Shown here piece after piece: positions 7,124 through 14,040 of a stretch of DNA of 14,040 nt. Where the stretch lies: contig JAMOSL010000060.1 in the NCBI GenBank assembly GCA_027063105.1, forward strand, positions 1 through 14,040, written 5' to 3'. The position numbers and the translations under genes are program-made. This DNA is from Campylobacteraceae bacterium. Lineage in GTDB: Bacteria; Campylobacterota; Campylobacteria; Campylobacterales; Sulfurovaceae. The notes under the pieces are model-generated. The model made no database searches. It saw only the letters and a program-made list of their open reading frames with translations, and had not been told where the DNA came from. The stretch's first letter is position 1, and every line of letters begins with the position of its first letter.

Positions 7124-7879
7124 TTGAAAAATTTAAGCGATTATCAAAAGAGATGGGTTACAGGTATTTTACTTCTTGGCTTGGTAGGTCTGATTGGTTG
7201 GATTGATGATAAATTAATTATGTGGGGCTTTCTAGGTTTAATATATATATTTGCATTTCATGAAGCTATGTTATTATTCAGGCTTGAGAACAATAAAATG
7301 TATAGTTGGGCTATTATGATTTGGATTTTTGCATATTTTTATCCAAATCCAGATGACCTATTCTTTTTAATTATGATTATATTTGGTGGAACTTTAGCCT
7401 ATACTAGAGATTTTAATAAAGAGTTATTATTACCATTTTTATATCCTGTAAGTGGTATTCTATTCTTTTGGATACTCTATCAAGATTTTGGAATGGTAGC
7501 TATGCTTTGGATGTTGGTTACTGTAGCATTGACTGATATAGGAGCATTTTTTACAGGCAAGGCTATTGGTAAGACTAAATTTTCAGATACATCACCAAAC
7601 AAGACTATAGAAGGAGTTATTGGTGGTATCATCTTGGCTACTATATTTGGAACATATGCTGGATTATATATTGCTCCTTTATGGATAGCTATTATAGTTA
7701 CACTTTTAACATCTTTCTCTTCGGTATTTGGAGATTTATTTGAAAGTTATTTAAAAAGAGAAGCAGGGGTTAAAGATAGTGGAGATATTTTACCAGGTCA
7801 TGGAGGAATATTAGATAGAATTGATGGTTATTTATTTGGTGCTATTGTTATGGTTATAACTTTAAGAGCTTTCTTGTAA
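7124..7879 (+). CDS. cdsA: Phosphatidate cytidylyltransferase (CDP-diacylglycerol synthase)
   Basis: CdsA converts phosphatidic acid and CTP into CDP-diacylglycerol, the precursor of all major phospholipids, in the inner membrane. The 251 residues are nearly all membrane-spanning (about eight segments), normal to slightly short for the family. The CDP-diglyceride synthetase signature spans residues 208-234: S-x-L-K-R, K-D-S-G, then PGHGGILDRID (224-234). A second conserved block is TDIGAFFTGKAIGKTKF (137-153), with SPNKTIEG (157-164). The start is TTG at 7124, with TAGG at 7112-7115 upstream. The only upstream in-frame ATG (7103) is followed by a stop after three codons, so TTG is required. 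The stop codon is directly followed by the dxr ATG with no gap. First gene of the long plus-strand run. Confidence 0.95.
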   Translation: MKNLSDYQKRWVTGILLLGLVGLIGWIDDKLIMWGFLGLIYIFAFHEAMLLFRLENNKMYSWAIMIWIFAYFYPNPDDLFFLIMIIFGGTLAYTRDFNKELLLPFLYPVSGILFFWILYQDFGMVAMLWMLVTVALTDIGAFFTGKAIGKTKFSDTSPNKTIEGVIGGIILATIFGTYAGLYIAPLWIAIIVTLLTSFSSVFGDLFESYLKREAGVKDSGDILPGHGGILDRIDGYLFGAIVMVITLRAFL

Positions 7880-8980
7880 ATGAAAAATTCTATAGTTATT
7901 CTTGGTTCAACAGGCTCTATAGGGGTAAATACTTTATTAATTGCATCTAAATATAATATAAAAGTAGAAGCTTTAGTCGCTGGGTCTAATATAGAACTTC
8001 TAAATCAACAAATTAAAATATATAAACCAAAATTTGTAGCTATTGCTAATAGACAAGATATAAGTAGAGTTAATCATGATAAGATTTTTTATGGCGATAG
8101 TGGGATAATAGATTTGATAGAAGCATCTAAGAGTTCCACAGTTGTAAATGCTTTAGTTGGATATATTGGATTAGCTCCTACTTTGAAATCTATAGCTTTA
8201 AATAAAAAGGTAGCTTTGGCTAATAAAGAGTCTTTAGTTGTAGCAGGAGAGTTTATTGATATGTCCAAAATAACACCTATTGATAGCGAACATTTTGGAT
8301 TATGGTATCTGATGAATGATAAACCAGTTGATAAATTATATATAACTGCAAGTGGTGGAGCTTTTAGAGATTGGGATATTAAAGAGATGAGAAATGCTTC
8401 ATTTAAGGAGGCATTAGCTCATCCAAATTGGTCTATGGGTAATAAAATTACAATAGATAGTGCAACAATGACAAATAAACTATTTGAACTTTTAGAGGCT
8501 AAATGGTTATTTAATACAAATAATATAGATGCTGTTATTGAGAGGAAATCAATTATACATGCATTAATTCAGTTTAAAGATGGTTCAACAACTGCACATT
8601 ATGCTGGAGTCGATATGAAATTACCAATTGCATTCGCATTAAGAGATAAAGTAGATGATTTAATACTTCCACAATTAGATTTATTGGATATTGGAAATAT
8701 ATCTTTTGAGGAAATTAAAGAAGATAAATATCCTATATGGGAAATAAAACAACACCTTTTAGATAATCCTCATTTAGGAATTATTGTAAACTCTGCTAAT
8801 GAAGAGGCTATTAAACTTTTTGAAATAGGTAAATGTAACTTTTTTGATATGAGTAAAGAGGTATTAAAAGCATATAAATATTTTGATAATATCAAAGCTA
8901 AAAGTATAGATGATATAATAAATATAGATAGAGAAGTTAGATGTTTTGTTAATAAAAATAGAAATGAGAATAGAGTATGA
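7880..8980 (+). CDS. dxr: 1-deoxy-D-xylulose 5-phosphate reductoisomerase
   Basis: Dxr (IspC) rearranges and reduces DXP to 2-C-methyl-D-erythritol 4-phosphate with NADPH, the first committed step of the MEP pathway to isoprenoids. The product is ultimately used for undecaprenyl phosphate and quinones. The 366 residues are somewhat shorter than the roughly 400 of E. coli, as is usual for this group. GSTGSIG (9-15) is the NADPH-binding loop. ALANKESLV (112-120), PIDSEH (133-138), SGGAFRD (158-164), HPNWSMGNKITIDSATMTNK (181-200) and FELLEAKWLF (202-211) are the catalytic blocks. The metal ligands are expected to be D135, E137 and E203. The start codon abuts the cdsA stop, and the end overlaps tsaD by ATGA, so translation is probably coupled. 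No Shine-Dalgarno stands out beyond the cdsA end. Confidence 0.97.
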   Translation: MKNSIVILGSTGSIGVNTLLIASKYNIKVEALVAGSNIELLNQQIKIYKPKFVAIANRQDISRVNHDKIFYGDSGIIDLIEASKSSTVVNALVGYIGLAPTLKSIALNKKVALANKESLVVAGEFIDMSKITPIDSEHFGLWYLMNDKPVDKLYITASGGAFRDWDIKEMRNASFKEALAHPNWSMGNKITIDSATMTNKLFELLEAKWLFNTNNIDAVIERKSIIHALIQFKDGSTTAHYAGVDMKLPIAFALRDKVDDLILPQLDLLDIGNISFEEIKEDKYPIWEIKQHLLDNPHLGIIVNSANEEAIKLFEIGKCNFFDMSKEVLKAYKYFDNIKAKSIDDIINIDREVRCFVNKNRNENRV

Positions 8981-9993
8981 TACTAAGTATAGAGAGTAGT
9001 TGTGATGATAGCTCTATAGCAATTACTAAAATAGATACAAGAGAGTTAATTTATCATAGAAAAATTTCTCAAGAAGAGGAACATTCTAAATATGGTGGTG
9101 TTGTTCCAGAGTTAGCAAGTAGATTACATGCTATTGCATTACCTGAAATATTAGAAGAGACAAAAGTTTATTTCCCAGAATTAAAAGCAATAGCTGTAAC
9201 TAATCAACCTGGATTAGGTGTTACGCTTTTAGAGGGAATTTCAATGGCTAAGACTTTATCTACATTTCTTAATATTCCTCTTATTGCTGTACATCATTTA
9301 AAGGCTCATATATATTCGTTATTTATAGAAAAAGATTCAATTACACCTCTTCTTGTACTTTTAATATCTGGTGGACATACACAAATTATTAAAGTTTTAT
9401 CATTTAATAAGATGGAGATATTAGCTACTACAATAGATGACAGTGTTGGTGAAAGTTTTGATAAAGTTGCAAAGATGATGGGATTAGGCTATCCTGGTGG
9501 AATAATTATAGAAAACTTTGCAAAATATGGAGATGATAATAAATTTGATTTTCCTGTACCTTTAAGAAATTCTCCATTAATTGCATTTTCTCTTTCAGGT
9601 TTAAAAAATGCTGTAAGACTTCAGATAGAGAAGTGTAAAGATTCAAATGGAAATTTATCCAAAGAAGATATAAATAATATATCTGCATCATTTCAAAAAG
9701 CAATAAAATTACATTTACTTCAAAAGAGTAGAAAGATTTTTGAAAAAGAGTCTATTAAAGATTTCGCAATAGTTGGTGGTGCAAGTGCTAATTTATATAT
9801 TAGAGATGGATATAAAGATTTGTGTAAAAAATATGATAAAGAAATACACAGTGTTGAGTTAAAATATTGTTCTGATAACTCTGCAATGGTTGGAAGGTAT
9901 GCTATAGATGCTTACTTAAGAAATCAATTTATAAAGATAGAGGATTTAAATATTATGGCTACTAAAAAGAAACAAAATGGAGATTTACTATAA
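8977..9993 (+). CDS. tsaD: tRNA N6-adenosine threonylcarbamoyltransferase catalytic subunit
   Basis: TsaD transfers the threonylcarbamoyl group from TC-AMP onto A37 of ANN-decoding tRNAs (the t6A modification), working with TsaB and TsaE, which are not in the window. The 338 residues match the family length of about 335-345. The ASKHA-fold motifs are SIESSCDDSSIA (4-15), HSKYGGVVPELASRLH (36-51), the HxxxH metal motif (H107 and H111 in VHHLKAH), ISGGHTQI (130-137), DDSVGESFDKVAKMMGLGYP (154-173), VGGASAN (266-272) and CSDNSAM (298-304), with metal ligand D300. The start overlaps the dxr stop (ATGA), typical of coupled translation. Older annotations call the family Gcp or O-sialoglycoprotein endopeptidase; that name is obsolete. 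Confidence 0.97.
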   Translation: MILSIESSCDDSSIAITKIDTRELIYHRKISQEEEHSKYGGVVPELASRLHAIALPEILEETKVYFPELKAIAVTNQPGLGVTLLEGISMAKTLSTFLNIPLIAVHHLKAHIYSLFIEKDSITPLLVLLISGGHTQIIKVLSFNKMEILATTIDDSVGESFDKVAKMMGLGYPGGIIIENFAKYGDDNKFDFPVPLRNSPLIAFSLSGLKNAVRLQIEKCKDSNGNLSKEDINNISASFQKAIKLHLLQKSRKIFEKESIKDFAIVGGASANLYIRDGYKDLCKKYDKEIHSVELKYCSDNSAMVGRYAIDAYLRNQFIKIEDLNIMATKKKQNGDLL

Positions 9994-9996
9994 AAA

Positions 9997-11091
9997 ATGA
10001 TTAAAGCAGTTATATACATATTCCTATTGACAATAAATCTGTACTCTTTTAATATAGTTGAAAAATATCCAAGTTACTCTTATGTATTTAATGAATTTAG
10101 CGTTGATGAAGATTATATCCATAACTATGATTTTCTTACTTTTATTCAGAAAAATAGTAATAGATATAAGAATTTTTATAAGAACTCTATCAAAAGAGGT
10201 GGCTCTTTAATTCCAACATTTAAAAGTATGCTATTAGAAGATGATTTATCAGATTTATTGGTATATTTAGCAATGGTGGAATCAGGATTTAAATTAAACG
10301 CTCTCTCTTCTAAGAGTGCTACAGGAATATGGCAATTTATGAGCTACACAGCAAAACATTATAATCTTAAAGTAAATTCTAAATTTGATGAGAGATTAGA
10401 CCCTATTTTAGCGACAAATGCAGCTATGCGTTATTTACATAAATTATATAATGATTTTGGAAAATGGTATTTAGCAGTTATGGCATATAATTGTGGTGAG
10501 GGTAGAATGAAAAAGGCTATTAGAAAAGCGAATAGTGATGAGTTGAGTATAGTTATAAAATATCTTCCAAAAGAGACACAATTATATATGTATAAAGTTT
10601 TATTAGTTGCGATGATAGGTGAAAATATCTCGTTAGGATTTTCTGATGATTTAAATGAAGTATCAGATATATATGGTGATGAGGTTATTCAAGTTGAAGT
10701 CGAGGCAGGTGAAAATATTAAATATATAGCTAAGATGATAGGAATGAAATCAAATAATTTATCAAAATTAAACCACCACTTTAAAAATGGAATTATTCCA
10801 GTATCTTTACCTAAATATATTATAAATATTCCAAGTGATAAAGTTGTAGATTTTTATACACAATACGAATTAAAAAAAGAGTTAAATCGAGCTTCCAAAT
10901 GTTGTTTTATATCTCATTTTGTTGAAAGAGAAGATACATTAAATATTATTTCTAAAAAATATAAGATTAGAGTTTCGGATTTAATCAAATTTAATAATAT
11001 AAAAAATGGTAAAGTAATAATAGACAAAATATTAATTATTCCTGTTTCAAAAAAAATGTTTGATAAATTTTTAAATAAAGTTAATAAATGA
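9997..11091 (+). CDS. MltD-like lytic transglycosylase with C-terminal LysM region
   Basis: A periplasmic muramidase-type enzyme predicted to cleave the MurNAc-GlcNAc bond to a 1,6-anhydro product during wall remodelling. The N-terminus (1-17) is a short hydrophobic signal. The SLT domain spans about 83-205. The catalytic Glu95 lies in LAMVESGF (91-98), followed by SATGIWQFM (107-115), the DERLDP helix start (131-136), AAMRYL (142-147) and AVMAYNCGEGR (160-170). LPKETQLYMYKVL (190-202) is the MltD-like end block. Two LysM-like segments follow: about 232-279, and a clearer one at 308-349 with the DTLNIISKKYKIRVSDLIKF pattern (313-332). The start is three bases after the tsaD stop, with GGAGA 13 bases upstream. 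The end overlaps rlpA by ATGA. MltD is the closest named relative by domain order; I leave the symbol open. Confidence 0.9.
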   Translation: MIKAVIYIFLLTINLYSFNIVEKYPSYSYVFNEFSVDEDYIHNYDFLTFIQKNSNRYKNFYKNSIKRGGSLIPTFKSMLLEDDLSDLLVYLAMVESGFKLNALSSKSATGIWQFMSYTAKHYNLKVNSKFDERLDPILATNAAMRYLHKLYNDFGKWYLAVMAYNCGEGRMKKAIRKANSDELSIVIKYLPKETQLYMYKVLLVAMIGENISLGFSDDLNEVSDIYGDEVIQVEVEAGENIKYIAKMIGMKSNNLSKLNHHFKNGIIPVSLPKYIINIPSDKVVDFYTQYELKKELNRASKCCFISHFVEREDTLNIISKKYKIRVSDLIKFNNIKNGKVIIDKILIIPVSKKMFDKFLNKVNK

Positions 11092-11816
11092 GATATTTAA
11101 GTATTTTACTTTTTATAACTTTTATTATTTTTATAAGTGGTTGTGGAAAAACATATCCACATGGAACACCTGCTACAATGAAGGCTTATTGTATTAGAGG
11201 AAAAACATATTATCCAACTTATGTATCAATAGGAAAAAAATCGAGAGGAATAGCTAGTTGGTATGGACGAGGTTTTCATTTTAAACGGACAAGTAATGGT
11301 GAAAGATATAATATGTATGATAAAACAGCAGCACATAAAACTTGGCCAATGAATACAATGGTTAAAGTTACTAATCTAAGAAATAATAGAAGTGTAATTG
11401 TTAGAATTAATGATAGAGGACCTTTTATTAGAGGAAGAGTTATAGATTGTAGTTTTGTTGCAGGAAAAATAATAGGTATAAATTTAAGAGGAACTGCTAA
11501 AGTCCAACTTGAAGTTGTAGGCTTTGCAGGAAAAATCTATAAGAAAAAATCTATTAAACAGCAAGTTCCCAAAAAGGTTAAAATTACTAATTTTGCTATT
11601 AAAATTAAATCATTTGAAGATAGTGAAGAGGCAATTATATATCAAAGACATTATAGTATTTTAGACAAGAGATATAAATCAATTGTTAAGAAGGCTCATA
11701 ATATTGATGGAGATGAGATGTATCTTGTATTAGTTATAGGGTTTAAGACAAACCAAGAGGCAGAAGATTATAAATATTGTAATGACCTCGAAGATGCTAT
11801 CATTATTAGAGAATAA
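11088..11816 (+). CDS. rlpA: RlpA-like septal-ring lipoprotein, putative lytic transglycosylase
   Basis: RlpA is an outer-membrane lipoprotein with a double-psi beta-barrel. In Pseudomonas aeruginosa it cleaves denuded glycan strands and helps daughter cells separate. The 242-residue product has a lipoprotein signal with lipobox ISGC (Cys19). The RlpA domain occupies about 54-145: GIASWYGRGFHFKRTSNGE (54-72), AAHKTWPMNT (81-90), which contains the likely catalytic His83, and VRINDRGPF (105-113), which contains the likely catalytic Asp109, then RVIDCS (117-122). Residues about 166-242 look like a divergent SPOR domain (NFAIKIKSFEDSEEA... YLVLVIGF), which would target denuded septal glycans. 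It overlaps the MltD-like gene by 4 bp, so two glycan-cleaving enzymes are made together. The SPOR call is weaker than the barrel call. Confidence 0.9.
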   Translation: MRYLSILLFITFIIFISGCGKTYPHGTPATMKAYCIRGKTYYPTYVSIGKKSRGIASWYGRGFHFKRTSNGERYNMYDKTAAHKTWPMNTMVKVTNLRNNRSVIVRINDRGPFIRGRVIDCSFVAGKIIGINLRGTAKVQLEVVGFAGKIYKKKSIKQQVPKKVKITNFAIKIKSFEDSEEAIIYQRHYSILDKRYKSIVKKAHNIDGDEMYLVLVIGFKTNQEAEDYKYCNDLEDAIIIRE

Positions 11817-11820
11817 TTTT

Positions 11821-11849
11821 GATATAATAATTTTAAATTTTTTATGGAG
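11821..11849 (+). promoter_or_regulatory. Probable internal promoter and ribosome binding site of hisB
   Basis: GATATAAT at 11821-11828 contains a perfect TATAAT (11823-11828) immediately after the rlpA stop, followed by GGAG at 11846-11849, ten bases before the ATG at 11860. Transcription would start near 11835. No -35 is evident. The same GATATAAT octamer precedes cdsA and lptA. Confidence 0.5.
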
Positions 11850-11859
11850 TATTTATAGT

Positions 11860-12453
11860 ATGATACAGATGATGCAAGAGAGCAATACGGAAGTTAGACG
11901 AGAAACACAAGAGACAAAAATTAGAGTTAATCTAGAATTATATGGTACGGGCATATCAAAAATTAATACAGGAGTACCTTTTTTAGACCATATGCTAATA
12001 TCTTTTGCTAAACACTCTCATATTGATTTAGAAGTTGAATGTGTTGGAGATACTCATATTGATGACCATCATAGTGTAGAAGATATTGGTATTGTATTGG
12101 GTCAAGCTCTTAATAAAGTTATATATCCAGTCAATGATATAGAGCGATTTGGAAGTGCAACAATTTTAATGGATGAAGCTAGTGTAAGTTGTGATATAGA
12201 TTTATCTAATCGTGCATATCTTGTTTTTGAACTTCCTATTGAAGGTAAAGTTGGTAATTTTGATGTTGAGTTAGTTGAAGAATTTTTTAAAGCACTAACA
12301 TTTAATATGCCACTAACTCTTCATTTAGTTGCAAATAGAGGGCATAATAAACATCATCTAATCGAAGCATCTTTTAAAGCCTTAGCATTATCTTTTCGTA
12401 GAGCTGTTTCTAAAAATAATTCTGGTACACCTAGTACAAAAGGTATGCTATGA
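11860..12453 (+). CDS. hisB: Imidazoleglycerol-phosphate dehydratase
   Basis: HisB (monofunctional) dehydrates imidazoleglycerol phosphate to imidazoleacetol phosphate in histidine synthesis, using Mn2+ bound by histidines. From the ATG at 11860 the protein has 197 residues, the standard length. The two metal motifs are DDHHSVEDIG (68-77) and NKHHLIEASFKALA (163-176), and the end GTPSTKGML (189-197) is typical. The frame stays open back to an ATG at 11782, which would add 26 hydrophobic residues and overlap rlpA by 35 bp. I reject that start because the inner ATG has GGAG ten bases upstream and a -10 element between the two starts. It overlaps kdsC by ATGA. No other his gene is nearby, so hisB is dispersed here rather than in a his operon. 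Confidence 0.95.
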   Translation: MIQMMQESNTEVRRETQETKIRVNLELYGTGISKINTGVPFLDHMLISFAKHSHIDLEVECVGDTHIDDHHSVEDIGIVLGQALNKVIYPVNDIERFGSATILMDEASVSCDIDLSNRAYLVFELPIEGKVGNFDVELVEEFFKALTFNMPLTLHLVANRGHNKHHLIEASFKALALSFRRAVSKNNSGTPSTKGML

Positions 12454-12947
12454 GCATAGAGTTAATCGTCCTAGATGTTGATGGGACGATGACAAATAGT
12501 CAAATTACATATAGTCAAAATGGTGATGAGATTAAAAGTTTTAATGTTAAAGATGGTTTAGCTATTGTTTCGTGGATGAAGCTTGGGAAAAAAGTAGCAA
12601 TTATAACAGGTAGAAAATCTAAAATAGTAGAGAAGAGAGCTAAAGAGTTACATATAGAGTATTACTATCAAGGTATAGAAAATAAATTAGAAACTTTAAT
12701 AGAACTTACTCAAAAGTTAAATATTAGTATGGATAGTGTAGCTACTATAGGAGATGATTTAAATGATTACAAGATATTAAAGGCGTCTAAAATATCTTTT
12801 GTACCTCAAGATGCTAGTGAACATGTTGAAAGAATTGCAACTGTATCCTTAATTAGAAAAGGTGGCGATGGAGCTGTTAGGGAGATGATAGAGTACTTAA
12901 TATCAAAAGAGGGATTAACTCAAAAGTATTTAAATCTATGGCTATAA
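12450..12947 (+). CDS. kdsC: 3-deoxy-D-manno-octulosonate 8-phosphate phosphatase (KdsC-type HAD)
   Basis: KdsC hydrolyses Kdo-8-phosphate to free Kdo, the sugar joining lipid A to the LPS core. The 165-residue, cap-less HAD phosphatase shows the nucleophile motif LVLDVDGTMT (6-15; Asp9 and Asp11), ITGRKS (52-57; Thr53 and the following Lys), TIGDDLNDYKIL (99-110) and the C-terminal GGDGAVREM (138-146), which in KdsC reaches into the neighbouring subunit's active site. The length is that of a tetrameric C0-type HAD. It overlaps hisB by 4 bp and lptC by 10 bp. The adjoining lptC and lptA support a role in LPS rather than a generic phosphatase. Confidence 0.93.
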   Translation: MSIELIVLDVDGTMTNSQITYSQNGDEIKSFNVKDGLAIVSWMKLGKKVAIITGRKSKIVEKRAKELHIEYYYQGIENKLETLIELTQKLNISMDSVATIGDDLNDYKILKASKISFVPQDASEHVERIATVSLIRKGGDGAVREMIEYLISKEGLTQKYLNLWL

Positions 12948-13447
12948 GAGCAGAGTGGATTGCCTTCATAATGATTTTAATCATGTTAAGTGTATCTTTA
13001 CTTTTTGATGTTAAACAGAGAAAAGCTCAAAATCAAACATTTTATAAAGAGTTTGAAGTTTATAATTCTATAACCGTAGAGGTTAATAAAAATAAAATTA
13101 CTAGTAAATTATATTCCGATTATGGATTAAAAGAGAGTGGAGTTTTAAACCTTAAAAATTTAAAATATATAGGTAATTCTGTAGATATATTAAAAGCATC
13201 TAGTGGTAGATTTATAAAAGATAATATCTATTTAGATAATAATGTAACAGTTTTACAGACAAATGGATATTATTATGAGGCTGAACATGCTGTGTATAAT
13301 AAATTAACCGAATTTTTATATGTGACTAGCCCATTTACTGCTTATATTAATAATAGTATAATAAAAGGTACAGGATTAGTTTATGATAAAAAAGGGCAAG
13401 TAGCCACAGCGAATAAAATTCACGCACTGTTTTATCCAAATAAATAG
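12938..13447 (+). CDS. lptC: LPS export ABC transporter periplasmic protein LptC
   Basis: LptC is the inner-membrane-anchored, mostly periplasmic part of the Lpt bridge. It receives LPS from LptB2FG and passes it to LptA. The 169 residues begin with one membrane helix (about 6-23) after MAIRAEW, followed by a beta-jellyroll-type region with the repeating short-strand pattern of the family (for example SSGRFIKDNIYLDNNVTVLQ, 68-87, and GTGLVYDKKGQVATANKIHA, 144-163). Sequence identity in this family is low, so the call rests on topology plus position between kdsC and lptA. The start overlaps kdsC by 10 bp and no Shine-Dalgarno is obvious, so re-initiation after kdsC is likely. LptB is not in the window. 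Confidence 0.88.
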   Translation: MAIRAEWIAFIMILIMLSVSLLFDVKQRKAQNQTFYKEFEVYNSITVEVNKNKITSKLYSDYGLKESGVLNLKNLKYIGNSVDILKASSGRFIKDNIYLDNNVTVLQTNGYYYEAEHAVYNKLTEFLYVTSPFTAYINNSIIKGTGLVYDKKGQVATANKIHALFYPNK

Positions 13448-13468
13448 CTACTCTTATAATTCAAATGA

Positions 13469-13491
13469 TATAATATATCTAAAATTTAGGA
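13469..13491 (+). promoter_or_regulatory. Probable lptA promoter -10 element and ribosome binding site
   Basis: GATATAAT ends at 13474, with a perfect TATAAT at 13469-13474, and TAGGA at 13487-13491 lies six bases before the lptA ATG. A second TATAAT at 13455-13460 precedes it by 14 bases. The 50-bp lptC-lptA gap is wide for this cluster, which agrees with an internal promoter giving lptA (and engB) extra output. Seen by pattern only. Confidence 0.45.
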
Positions 13492-13497
13492 ATTTTT

Positions 13498-13965
13498 ATG
13501 AAAAAAACTATAGTACAACTTTTTCTCTTGACTATTTTACCTCTCTACATCTTTGCAGAGAAAGTTCAAATAACATCAGAGTCATTCTATGCTAGAGATG
13601 CAGATAAGCAAGTTCATTTTATAAATGATGTTATGGTCAAACAGGGTCAAAGTTGGATACATAGCGATAAAGTAATTGTATATTTTAATGATAATAATGA
13701 AACTATTCAATATGATGCTATTGGAAGAGCAACTTATGAAGTGATTAAAGGGAAAAATCATTACAAAGGTCATTCTGACAAGGTAACATATTATCCAGAG
13801 ACATCAGTATATCTGTTTACTGGAAAGGCTGTTATTCATGATGTAAGTAATAATAGAGATGTTCATGGAAATATAGTTCAAATAAATTCTATAACAGGTG
13901 ACTCAGATGTCAAAAGTTCAGGAAAAGAACCTGTAAAATTTATTTTTGATGTAGGAGGTAAATAA
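13498..13965 (+). CDS. lptA: LPS transport periplasmic protein LptA (OstA-like)
   Basis: LptA forms the periplasmic filament that carries LPS from LptC to LptD at the outer membrane. The 155-residue product has a Sec signal peptide (about 1-20, ending IFA before EKVQITS). A single OstA/LptA domain follows, made of alternating short strands: VQITSESFYARDADKQVHF (23-41), then SWIHSDKVIVYF (52-63), YKGHSDKVTYYPETSVYLF (89-107) and the VHGN motif (122-125). Length and organisation fit LptA. The stop shares a base with the engB start (TAATG). The neighbouring lptC and kdsC make this an LPS assembly block. Confidence 0.93.
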   Translation: MKKTIVQLFLLTILPLYIFAEKVQITSESFYARDADKQVHFINDVMVKQGQSWIHSDKVIVYFNDNNETIQYDAIGRATYEVIKGKNHYKGHSDKVTYYPETSVYLFTGKAVIHDVSNNRDVHGNIVQINSITGDSDVKSSGKEPVKFIFDVGGK

Positions 13966-14040
13966 TGAATTCTTTACGAATAATAGATGCAAAATTTATA
14001 AAATCGGCACAAAGTATAAGAGATTCTTTAGATGATACTC
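13965..14040 (+). CDS. engB: N-terminus of ribosome-biogenesis GTPase EngB (YihA/YsxC), cut by window edge
   Basis: Only the first 25 codons are present, starting with MNSLRIIDAKFIKSAQSIRD and continuing into the edge, with no stop. The IDAKFIKSA segment resembles the conserved start of Campylobacterota EngB proteins, which precedes the GRSNVGKS P-loop not yet reached here. AGGAGG (13953-13958) lies six bases before the ATG, and the start overlaps the lptA stop by one base. The identity rests partly on the known lptA-engB order, so the GTPase motifs lie outside what I can see. Confidence 0.75.
   Translation, partial: MNSLRIIDAKFIKSAQSIRDSLDDT

Noticed and set aside
9506..9703. 65-codon minus-strand open frame inside tsaD
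   Set aside because: It is antisense to conserved TsaD motifs and has low-complexity composition with no domain.
13582..13773. 63-codon minus-strand open frame inside lptA
   Set aside because: It is antisense to lptA, isoleucine-rich low complexity, with no sign of its own expression.

Overview
The window is AT-rich and densely coded. It reads as an ordinary chromosomal segment of a Gram-negative bacterium of the Campylobacterota (Epsilonproteobacteria). The reasons are the gene order cdsA-dxr-tsaD, and the order lytic transglycosylase-rlpA-kdsC-lptC-lptA-engB, which I recall from Campylobacter jejuni (around Cj0645-Cj0650, from memory, not checked). The strongly A/T-biased codon use and the AT-rich promoters with little visible -35 element fit too. 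I cannot name the genus. A free-living relative of Sulfurimonas, Sulfurovum or Arcobacter is plausible, since hisB lies inside the envelope cluster.

Layout: (1) 51-2099, plus strand: glyS, with its own short promoter region. It converges on the next block across a short hairpin that probably ends transcription from both sides. (2) 6903-2141, minus strand: one probable operon, NlpC/P60 peptidase, tatB, tatC, queA, a small membrane protein of unknown function, and a secreted DUF4214-DUF1566-DUF1566 protein. Spacing is tight and two gene pairs overlap. (3) 6904-7123: a divergent intergenic region of about 220 bp with a promoter on each side and a 13-bp direct repeat at a 22-bp period. (4) 7124 to the right edge, plus strand: cdsA, dxr, tsaD, a MltD-like lytic transglycosylase, rlpA, hisB, kdsC, lptC, lptA and the start of engB, mostly abutting or overlapping by a few bases, with extra -10 elements before hisB and lptA.

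Taken together the genes serve envelope construction and core information processing. They cover CDP-diacylglycerol for phospholipids, the first committed step of the MEP isoprenoid route, Kdo synthesis and LPS export (kdsC, lptC, lptA), peptidoglycan cleavage (NlpC/P60, MltD, RlpA), Tat export, tRNA charging and tRNA modification (glyS, queA, tsaD), histidine synthesis, and a ribosome-assembly GTPase.

I see no phage, transposon, CRISPR array, toxin-antitoxin pair, rRNA or tRNA, and no convincing new multi-gene system. The parts most worth a second look are the secreted DUF4214/DUF1566 protein with its small membrane neighbour, and the repeat in the divergent promoter region. Two annotated starts (hisB, tatB) should probably be moved inward.
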